From Actinostola sp. cb2023 (Eukaryota > Cnidaria > Anthozoa > Actiniaria > Actinostolidae), in the NCBI GenBank assembly GCA_033675265.1, contig JAUJYZ010000028.1, forward strand, positions 206,824-270,823: 64,000 bases of DNA, given 5' to 3'. The position numbers and the translations under genes are program-made. The notes below the pieces were generated by a model. The model saw nothing but the letters and a program-made list of their open reading frames with translations. It ran no database searches and was not told where the DNA came from. How positions within the stretch are numbered: position 1 is the first letter of the stretch; every line of letters starts with the position of its first letter. Positions 14,201-25,968 of the stretch are shown here, piece after piece.

Positions 14201-17200
14201 GACTGTATTGTAGAGGACAAGGTGAGATCTGATAGACTTAAAGCCATGCTGGATGCATCAAAGGTAAAAATATACAAAGTCATCTACATATTAAGTTTTG
14301 AAGTAAATAAATAAATAAATAGACATTGTCACTCACCGTCATACTGCCTCATTTGCCGATACATGTATATCTCCAAACGCTCTACTAGGATGAAGTGGGG
14401 CTTCTATAAACTAATATGGTAGCCTATTTGAACTAAATATAGATAGTGCAATTATTAAAACAGTATTTACATTTTTCTGAGGGTTGTTCTAAGGTTTAGG
14501 GTTTTATGGTGGGTAAGTTATGTATTTAGGTTAGTTGTAAACTAAGGATTAAACTGAAAGTAAGTGAATTAAGAAACCAAAACAATGGACTAAAAAATGT
14601 AAACCAGTGGAAAATTTCAAATCACAACATATACTTATCTCCCTGATGTTTTGTCTATATAGTCCAAGACAGAAGCAAAGATCACGAGAGAAGAGAATGT
14701 TAAGTTTAAGAATGAGCTTGAAGAGACTAAGACCATCAAAGTATCATTGGAAGGTACAGTATATGGCATTGAATTACTGACCAGACAATGATAATAATAA
14801 TGAGTGTTTATAATAATTGATATTGTGTATGTTTTTCTTTGTATAATTGTATCCTTCTCCTGTGGTTTTCAAAATGTCCTTACAGTGAGGACATACTAAC
14901 CGGGACCACTTGAGCAAAACTGACCAATCAGATTACACCTGAAAATAATCACATTCCAACAAAAGTTGTCTGGGCCAATCAGCATTATAGTCATAATGAT
15001 GATTGGCGCAGATGGCTTTTGTTGGAATGTGATTATTTTCAGGTGTAATCTGATTGGTCAGTTTTGCTCAAGTGGTCCCGGTTAGTGTGTCCTCACTATA
15101 AATACTTTTTATTTATTGTTCATTTAAATATTTGAAAGTATTTGTCCTCATGTACATGTTTTGTACTAGTTTGTGCGTTTTGTATTTTCTGTAGTTCTTC
15201 AATATATTATTTTTTATGTTAATTTAATTTAGGAATTGCCAAATGGATTATATTCCCTTCCATGTTTCGTGCTTCTTGGCTGAATTAATGGCTTCTCATC
15301 TTGTTAACTTTTTGTTTTTTTTATCACAGAAAAGATCCAGAACCTTGAGCAAGAGTTATCACAGACCAAGGTTAACGAGGGGAAGGCCTATCTAGATTTC
15401 CGTGAAAAAGAGATTGAATTAACTGCCCTCAGGAAGTACTTCAAGGATACAGAGAACGACCTCCATAGAAAGCTTACAGCAGAGGAATCGGCAAGAGAAG
15501 CTACTGAGAACAAACTGAAGACTGAGCTGTCCAAGGCTTCAGCTGACTCACAGGACCTTAACACCTACAAGTATGAAACTTGATGTTCCATGATGTTTGT
15601 ACCTATACAAATGAATGTTGTATCACAAATGGTCAGGTTTCTTGTAAATTATATTATTGTTGTAGTCAGCATGTGTTGACTAGTGAATTGTTACAAACAT
15701 TACACTGTGTTGCAAACATTAAAATTTATATTTGAAATGTTCTGGATAAAGGATACTAGCAAATACATTACTACTCATTTTGTGTTATTCCAAGTGATTA
15801 ATATCATGCAGTTTCTTGTTTCTTTTTTAATGTCGTTAATATATGTTTTGTACATGTAGGAAGCTCTATGCAGATATTAATGAAGAGATCAAGAGAGTAA
15901 AGGGCAATGTTAACCATCAGGTGGGTTTGTAAGACATATCCTACTGTAAGTGTTTGTTATAATTATAGTGACCAATCAATGCCTTAGTAGGATATATCAT
16001 GTTTTAGGACAATGATTATGAATCTGGATCAAGGAGCATAGCTAAGATTCCATTCCATTTGGCCAGACTGACCCGTCTTTCTGCTTGCAACATTCGTGTA
16101 ACTCAAGGAGGATATACTAAAAGATCTACAGAATGGTCAGTCTGATCAAATGGAAAGTACTTTGTAATCAGCTTTTCGTCACACTGACGAAGGGTGTCCT
16201 GACTGAGTAACTGCTCATGGGTGTGTTGTAGTTCAATATGGATTCTGGTACAATTTGTTTTGAACTGGTACAATTTGTTTTGAACTGGTACAATTTGTTT
16301 TGAACTGGTACAATCTGGCATTCTTAAAAGGGATTTTATTTTGGGGACTCATTAAAAAAACAGGGGCTTGGATTTTTTTAGGGGGTTCTCAAAAGAACTA
16401 GACGACTTCCTGGCACCCACCCCTCCCTTCATTCTCTCCCTACCTACTCCTCCTTTCCTTTTCTGTCTGCCTACATTAATTCTGTCTATCTGTCTATTTA
16501 ATACCATATTAACATATTATTTTCAATTTTTGTCTTACCTTGTCTGGGACTCGAACTCCGAACTCTGACTGTAGACCAGCGTTGACCAGCGCATTAACCA
16601 ACTATGCCATCGAGGATTTCGATGTCGGTTTAGCATCACATTTACATTTTATTAATGTTATTCATTTTCTATTACGTCATTATGTCATTTAAATTCACAC
16701 ATGCGCGCTAGATCAAAACGTGGACTTGGCAATATGGCGGATCACGAACCATGGGTTGATCGTGAGGCTTTCTAACGAGAAATAACAACCTGAAACAGGA
16801 AACTAAAAGTAAAAATTCGCTTGTGATTTTCGTACTTGAAGACAAAGTTTATGAAAAGGCAAAGAAATTCCTAAACCGTCAAAGCGTACCTGTCTTGTTC
16901 TATAGTGGCGCCTGGTTCAATTCACGGACCTGGCGCGAGTTGAGTTGTGAGCCGGTTCGTTCTCTCCCTAAATGCTTCGAGGAATTTTCTCCGGGTACGC
17001 CGGTTTTCCTCCCTCGGTAAAAACGAACTAGTGAGATGAGTGTTGGGTGTACAGAATATATAATGTAGTAAGAAGTGAGTGTGAAAGTTTTGTCCCCACT
17101 AGCCATACTGATATCAACACTTGACACGTTAAACATGATATTTAAGCTTATTTATTTGTATTCACATCAACGCGTGCCTGTATTGCTCTCTAGTAGAACG

Positions 17201-20200
17201 AAGCAGCTTGTATTCACGTCAACACGTACTCGCATCGAACGTACATGTACCTGTCTTGCTCTCATAGTAGAACGAAGCAGCTTGTATTCACGTCAACACG
17301 TACTCGAACGTACATGTACCTGTCTTGCTCTATAGTAGAACGAAGCAGATTGTATTCATTCCTACCAAGTCTACCCCAATACTAACCCTAAACCTAATCC
17401 CAAGGTACTTGATTACTATATAGCAATAAAATACAAAGTCTTCCCTATCCCTAACCCTAAACCTAACCCCAAGGTACATGTACTTCATGATTTTAATAAA
17501 ATACAAAGTCTTCCCCAATACTAACCCTAAACCTAACCCCAAGGTACTTCATGATTATAATAAAATACAAAGTCTTCCCCAATACTAACCCTAAACCTAA
17601 CCCCAAGGTACTTCATGATTATAATAAAATACAAAGTCTTCCCCAATACTAACCCTAAACCTAACCCCAAGGTACTTCATGATTATAATAAAATACAAAG
17701 TCTTCCCCAATACTAACCCTAAACCTAACCCCAAGGTACTTCATGATTATAATAAAATACAAAGTCTTCCCCAATACTAACCCTAAACCTAACCCCAAGG
17801 TACTTCATGATTATAATAAAATACAAAGTCTTCCCCAATACTAACCCTAAACCTAACCCCAAGGTACTTCATGATTATAATAAAATACAAAGCCTTCCCC
17901 AACTACTAACCCTAAACCTAACCCCAAGGTACTTCATGATTATAATAAAATACAAAGTCTTCCCCAATACTAACCCTAAACCTAACCCCAAGGTACTTCA
18001 TGATTATAATAAAATACAAAGTCTTCCCCAACTACTAACCCTAAACCTAACCCCAAGGTACTTCATGATTATAATAAAATACAAAGTCTTCCCCAATACT
18101 AACCCTAAACCTAAAGGTACTTCATGATTATAATAAAATACAAAGTCTTCCCCAATACTAACCCTAAACCTAAAGGTACTTGAACATGATTATAATAAAA
18201 TACAAAGTCTTCCCCAATACTAACCCTAAACCTAACCCCAAGGTACTTCATGTTGTACCAGTTCAAAACAAATTGTACCAGTTCAAAACAAATTGTACCA
18301 GTTCAAAACAAATTGTACCAGTTCAAAACAAATTGTACCGGTACAAAACCAAATTGTACCAGAATCCATATTGAACTACAACAGGTGTATTACGGATTTT
18401 GTAATTGTTGGTCATCATTGCTTCACAGGTGGCTCAAGTAGAAGAAAGAGCTCATAATAACTGGGTAAGCAAGGAAATATAATGCCCATCTATTTATATT
18501 ATTACATGTAAATGTACGTTGTTAATGAGTACTACATTGTATATACAATGTATTGATATTGTCATATAACTGGTATTGTTGCCATTCAGCTCAAGTATAG
18601 AACTGTGGAGAGGGAACTTGATGAGGTTAAACGAGAAAGAGATGCTCTGAGAAGAAGGTAGAGATGATACACAATTCACACAATTGTTTGACTTTTTCTC
18701 CACAAAGTATATGTTAATATACAAAAGTATTTTGTATTTAGTATTTAGAATCAATCGAATTTGAAGTTTGTTCATATATTTATATTTATCATTAGGAGGA
18801 CCAGATTGGAAAAAAGCATAGCTTTATCTGTAAATTCCTCGTTAAATAAAGTGTTATTATTATTGTTCAATCCAGTTCCATCTCCGTCTTCCTATTTCAT
18901 TGATATGGAGGCTTTTATGCACTCATATGCTTTGCCTCGTGCCACTCTTACGCTTCTCTCATGCTTAGCAGCCTCCCGTGTGCAATCCATAATGCAATGG
19001 TGCAGTCGTGCAAGTGTGACCATTTCTTCAATGCTTTTACAGTTGGATGATGTATTGGAAGTTGTTTGGTTTAGACACTTTTCAGTTAGTAGTTTTTAGT
19101 TTCTATTGAAAGTTGAATCATGACCAGTTGTGGACAATAATAAAGGGCTAAGGCACGAACTAAATACACTGCAAATAGCTTTATTGCAACGAGGGACACG
19201 AGGAATTCAAGATGGCTGACTTGCGTCACGTGACCTATTTAAAACATGTACTGCTGACCTGGGATGTACTGGCACATAGCTATTGTTTCTGAGATACATA
19301 TAAGTTGTGATGTATATATTTTATTTAGTTGGACCTAAATTGTAATGCACCATTGGACAGTGTTGGAATTGGTGCGATATAAATATATTATTATGACGAC
19401 GATGACGATATACTGATTTCTCCTGTCTTTTTTCAATTTTTCTGAATGAGCTGCTGTAGGAATTACCTTCACTAACGTGTATCTTTGTACAGGTTATATA
19501 CTATGGATAAGGAGAAGAACAGGCCAGGGTCATCGCAGAGTGGCAAATCTTCAGACAGTGGTGAGTTACTAAATTGTTAGTGAGAAATCGAGGGTGGTTG
19601 TATTGAAAAATAAATCAATAGCAGTTGATTCCATGATTGTATGTACAATAATGGCTTAATGTTTTATGGGGGGCATAAAATATGGTTGTATTTGATGTAG
19701 TTGGTTGCCATGGCATTGCCATGAAGGCAGTAGTTGTTTACCGATTGCATCAATGTTTTCCCATTGCAGACCATGTGACCATGCAATCATGACTATAACA
19801 CATATTTCCTTTGTTACTGCACGAGCAAATACATTGATATGGGAATACTTTGAAAACATTGAGACATGTCGAAAATGTGCCAAGTTTGAACTTTAATTCA
19901 CTCGACAGCTGATGGAGTTAGATCAGAGTCACCTCAACGAGGACCACCTCCCCCTGCAGGGTAAGTCATGGAAACAGGTGTACATGTAGTACATTCATTT
20001 CATACCTACACTGTTCAGACAGGTATCACTGAAATAAAGATCAATCAGTCTGTAGTGTATTCTTGAGCATTAAAATCCATGGAGGCCTCGCCGCCATCTT
20101 GATTTGTGTATGGCTTGTATGTTTTCACCTCCCTGATGTACTATTATTACATGTACATGCAGTCAAAATAATATTGTATCTCTCTTTTCAATTTCAAGAT

Positions 20201-23200
20201 CCACTTTCTTTCAGCTCTTATCGTAAACTGACTCTTTGAATTACTTTATACGTTCTTTATACAAACAGTACAACTAATTGTGACCTCACGAGAAAACGTA
20301 CTTTTAAGTTAACCGTTAAACAGGCAAATTAACGGGTGCTCACGCTTTTTCACACCGTTTAACGGTTTGGCTTGAAGAGCTAAATTAGCCTGGTACAGAT
20401 GGTTTAGTTTCCATCAAGTGTTCTACTTTAGCCTGGTACAGATGGTTTAGTTTCCATCAAGTGTTCTACTTTAGCCTGGTACAGATGGTTTAGTTTCCAT
20501 CAAGTGTTGTACTTTAGCCTGGTACAGATGGTTTAGTTTCCATCAAGTGTTCTACTTTAGCCTGGTACAGATGGTTTAGTTTCCATCAAGTGTTGTACTT
20601 TAGCCTGGTACAGATGGTTTGGTTTCCATCAAGTGTTCTACTTTAGCCTGGTACAGATGGTTTAGTGTTTCGCACAACACAAGTTAGATATACCGCACAA
20701 TAATAAATATATAGCTGTTTAAAAGCGTTTGGCCAATACTTATCTGAGCAGTGGAGGTTTCCTTGAAACAAAATAACAAGCATAGACAAAGACTGGGCCG
20801 CCGAAAGGTGGCTGCAGGCGCACAATACAGGTGATTGCCTATTGAAAGAATAGTTTACAGAGTTTGAGTGGCCACAATATAGAGGGTGGCCAGTATATAG
20901 TGGTTCCACTGTGTGTTTTTCTTTATATATTGATGAATTTGTATGCTTTAGCATTTTACTTTTAATTAAGCATATTCAATGTTGAAATCCAATTAGGTAC
21001 CCTGGAGGTCGTGTTCAAGAACACCACAGTCCTGTACCCATGGGACCACCACCCCCTCCCATCCATCCCATGTATGGTAAGTATAATATAACTATCTTAT
21101 TGTCACTACTGTACCCATGGGACCACCACGCCTTCCCATCCATCCCATGTATGGTAAGTATATAACTATCTTATTGTCACTACTGTACCCATGGGACCAC
21201 CACGCCTTCCCATCCATCGCATGTATGGTAAGTATATAACTATCTTATTGTCACTACTGTACCCATGGGACCACCACGCATTCCCATCCATCGCATGTAT
21301 GGTAAGTATATAACTATCTTATAGTCACTACTGTACCCATGGGACCACCACCCCCTCCCATCCATCCCATGTATGGTAAGTATATAGCTATCTTATAGTC
21401 ACTACTGTACCCATGGGACCACCACCCCCTCCCATCCATCCCATGTATGGTAAGTATATAACTATCTTATTGTCACTACTGTACCCATGGGACCACCACG
21501 CATTCCCATCCATCGCATGTATGATAAGTATATGACTATCTTATTGTCACTACTGTACCCATGGAACCGCCACCCCCTCCCATCCATCGCATGTATGGTA
21601 AGTATATGACTATCTTATTGTCACTACTGTACCCATGGAACCGCCCCCCCCTCCCATCCATCCCATGTATGGTAAGTATATGACTATCTTATTGTCACTA
21701 CTGTACCCATGGAACCGCCACCCCCTCCCATCCATCCCATGTATGGTAAGTATATGACTATCTTATTGTCACTACTGTACCCATGGAACCGCCACCCCCT
21801 CCCATCCATCCCATGTATGGTAAGTATATGACTATCTTATTGTCACTACTGTACCCATGGGACCACCACGCATTCCCATCCATCGCATGTATGGTAAGTA
21901 TATAACTATCTTATTGTCACTACTGTACCCATGGAACCGCCACCCCCTCCCATCCATCCCATGTATGGTAAGTATATGACTATCTTATTGTCACTACTGT
22001 ACCCATGGAACCGCCACCCCCTCCCATAATGGATCTAAGTTATGGAATTCCCTCCCTGAAGATTTACGAAGATGTGCAGATTTTCCATCTTTCAAAAATC
22101 AAATTCTCGTCACACTTTCTCTAGTTCTTTTTTCTAGTTAAATATATATTTATAATGTTATTGTTCATAGATTAGATACAAATGTTATGTATATATATCC
22201 CACAGCAAATAAATACAATATTGTACTAAGTCTGATAACGTTTTTTTCTGCGAGGTTTTACGCAGAGCTCCAGACTTCTTCCAAACTCCTGAGTAGATTT
22301 CTTTTATAAAATAAATACAACTGTGACAATACAATACAATACAATACAATACAATACAATACAATGAAATACAATACAATACGATACAATACAATACGAT
22401 ACAATACAATACAATGAAATACAATACAATACAATGAAATACAATACAATACGATACAATACGATACAATACGATACGATACATTACAATACAATACAAT
22501 GAAATACAATGCCATACGATACAATACAATACAATACAATGAAATACAATACAATACGATACAATACAATACAATGAAATACAATACGATACAATACGAT
22601 ACAATACGATACAATACGATACAATACGATACAATACAATACGATACAATACAATACAATACAATGAAATACGATACGATACAATACAATGAAATACAAT
22701 ACAATACAATACGATACAATACGATACAATACGATACAATACAATACAATGAAATACAATACAATACAATGCAATACAATACAATACAATATAATACAAT
22801 ACAATACAATACATACAATACCATACAATACAATACAATACAATACAATGAAATACAATACCATACAATACAATACAATACAATACAATGAAATACAATA
22901 CAATGAAATACAATACGATACAATGCAATACAATGCAATACGATGCGATACGATACGATGCGATACGATGCAATACAATACGATACGATGCAACGCGATA
23001 CGATACGATACAATGCAATACAATACAATGCAATACGATACAATACAATACAATGAAATATGATGCGATACGATACGATACAATGCAATACAATACAATG
23101 CAATACACAATGCAATACAATACGATACAATGCAATACAATGCAATACAATACAATACAATGAAATACGATACAATGAAATACGATACAATAGAATGCAA

Positions 23201-25904
23201 TACAATACAATACAATACGTCTTTACCGTGTTTACATAGCCTGATGCTAACATGGGTAACAGCCAATCAGATGACAAAGATTTCTGAATGTATTTCATAA
23301 ACATTGTTAGGTCCACCCAGGATACCAATGGGTTATGGTCCGCCGCCACCTCCCCCTGGAAGATATGGCCCATTTCCCCCCCCAGGACATATGGCCACCC
23401 CTCCACCTGTACGAAATGGCCCAGCTGCTTCTGTAAGTATCATTCTGGTATTATATCATAATGTTATTTTCGCTTGTATGCAATACTTAAAGTAGAACCG
23501 CGCGTGTAGCCTAAATATATCTTTAGAAGAAGAAAAACAAAGAGAAAGGTGTGCACATTCTTTTTCTAAACGAAATTGTTTTTATTGTAACTTGAGTTTT
23601 AAGTACTATATACAATATGAGCGGCCGATCTGTATGAGATTTACAAACTCGAGCCGTAGGCGAGAGTTTGTAAATCCCATACAGATCGGACGCGAATATT
23701 GTATATTACTTATCGAATCCAACGATGTATAAGTGGATGTTTTACTATAATTTGGATGATAGGAAACAGTTTGGCCGAGAAAATCCAAGTGTTAAAGTTG
23801 AATGCAAATGAGGACGAATCTCTTGCCGATTTACAGATGTCTGCTACGCTTATGATTTCTATTGTATTTCCCTCATTAATTATTCATGAATTCGATAATT
23901 GTAACTAGACGCTCTATTTGCGTGAACTCAGGCTTCTTATAAAGCTATTTTGATTAAAAACCAATTGAAATCTAAAAACGTATTTGTATCGTCATACAGA
24001 AGTAGTCTTAGCCTATTTCTGCACAAATTAAAACAGAATTTCCGCATATTTTTCTCCGACATTTGAAATATGCCGTGGCACTTGTTTTCTTCTTAGAATG
24101 ATAAAGCGTAATTCCTTTAAATGCATTGTTTTCCTGTCTTTTTTGAGGTTCATTTCGCTCTTTGAAGCGTCTTTCAGTTCATGAAACTATTTGAACAACA
24201 AAGCTGGCAAGTGATTTTCCATGACGTCATTAGCGTGCACCCATGGGCTGTTGGTACACGCTCGATTAGCCAATCAGAGCCCTCGTTATATCATAGCTAT
24301 GTTATAAAACTTTCTTTAATTAACCTATTGTTATTTCACTCTTTCTTCTGTGCACATCGCTGTACTGCTCCTCCATTGGTTCGTTTTACCCACTGCTCTT
24401 CTCAGTTAACAGTTTTCACATCTCTAATTTTCACCTATTATTGCCTTTTCCTTTCTACGCCTTTTCATTGTTTATTCATTTATCTAATTCATATATTAAC
24501 CATCGCTAATCCTTTACACTACCTCTTACTCCGACGAAGGGCTAAGGCTCGAAACGTCAGGAAAGTTAAGTACTCTTTTTTACGGAGTTATAGATTATTA
24601 CTCTTATTATTTATTATTATTGCTTATTTATAAAAACTTTATTTGCAACACAATGAAAAGGGCCAAAAGGTTTCAACAGGGGAGAGCCAATTCCCCATAT
24701 CAAGTGAACCCCCTACCGAGAACGGAGGCAATAAGCCATGTACATCCCAAGGGCCGTGGCTTATTGCCTCCGTTCTTGGTAATTAGGTGTTTTATTTATC
24801 GATTGAGAAGGTTTTCTATAGAAAGGATATGATAAGTTATAAATAAATACTTATATATTCTCTCTATAATTATAAATACATACAATGATTTTTAGTAGCT
24901 GACTAAAACTTGTTAGGACATTCCATTAGGGTCGACACGGTTTAGGGTCACAATCGCCCTCTCATGAAAGAGATGAGGTTGAACGTAGAGACAGTCTTGG
25001 ATATCGTCCTGATGACAGGCCATCAAGAGATCGTCGAAACCATATTAATAGTCCTGCAGGAATTAGCAACCCTCCAATCTCAACCAGTACACCTGAAGAC
25101 ACAAGGAAGTCTAGGATTGTTCAAGTATGTAGGATGGTTTGTTAAAGCACAAGGATAGATAGATAGATAATATATATCTTATTAGACAGTTTGATGTGTA
25201 GTATGTAAGAGATAAATACCGAGAACGGAGGCAATAAGCCATATAAATACCGAGGGCCGTAGGCCCGAGGGATTTATAGGCTTATTGCCGACGTTCGAGG
25301 TATTTATCTGACTTAGTTTAAATTTGACAAGGTTTTCACACGAAGCAATCTGAGTGCTCATTATGAATTCACCGGGATGTATCCATATACAGCCCTGGGT
25401 TGTATATGGATACATCCCGGTGAATTCATAATGAGCAATTCAATTCTATTCTATTGTTCAACTGGTCAATACCGGAGATAAAGCCCTATGAATAACAAAG
25501 AAAACCGTGTCAAATTTAAACTAAGGCTGGATATGTTACGAGTCAAGCTGTATTTTGACGAGCCATAGGCGAACAAGTAAAATATCCAGCCATACTACAC
25601 ATTAAACTGTCTAATAAGAGATTTATTATCCAACTGGCAATATGAGGTTCAATAAATTTAATATTGAACTAGTGTTTAAGAACAATAGCTTTAACTTTTA
25701 ATTATATGTTATGCAATAATTCATGTTATCACTATTGCAGTTGATGGCCGAAATATTCAAATAGACCAACATGAACAACAAATTTCTTCTTGTCATTTCA
25801 TTATTATTATTATTATTTTATTATTTTATTATTATTATTATTATATTTATTATTATTATTATTTTATTATTGTTGTTATTTTATTATTATCATTATTTTT
25901 ATTA

Positions 25905-25968
<64 letters not shown>

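Larger units (their letters stand above)
16222..18382. mobile_element. 2.2-kb element with terminal inverted repeats made of short tandem repeats
   Basis: The left end has GTTGTAGTTCAATATGGATTC followed by three to four tandem copies of TGGTACAATTTGTTTTGAAC. The right end has the exact complement: four to five copies of GTTCAAAACAAATTGTACCA, then GAATCCATATTGAACTACAAC. Between them lie a tRNA-like block, a 17150-17350 repeat and a 64-bp array. The flanks share GGTGT but not as a clean target duplication. No transposase is visible, so it is non-autonomous. The exon at 18429 starts 46 bp after it. Confidence 0.7.

Noticed and set aside
16545..16622. Functional tRNA gene
   Set aside because: A- and B-box matches exist but the acceptor stem does not pair.
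17373..18252. True telomere or chromosome end
   Set aside because: CCCTAA blocks are imperfect, embedded in a 64-bp unit and lie inside a gene's intron.
22185..23406. Long open frames (up to 382 codons) rich in YCIVLYC on the - strand and QYNTI on the + strand
   Set aside because: They are automatic translations of the pentanucleotide repeat, which lacks stops in most frames; no codon or domain signal.
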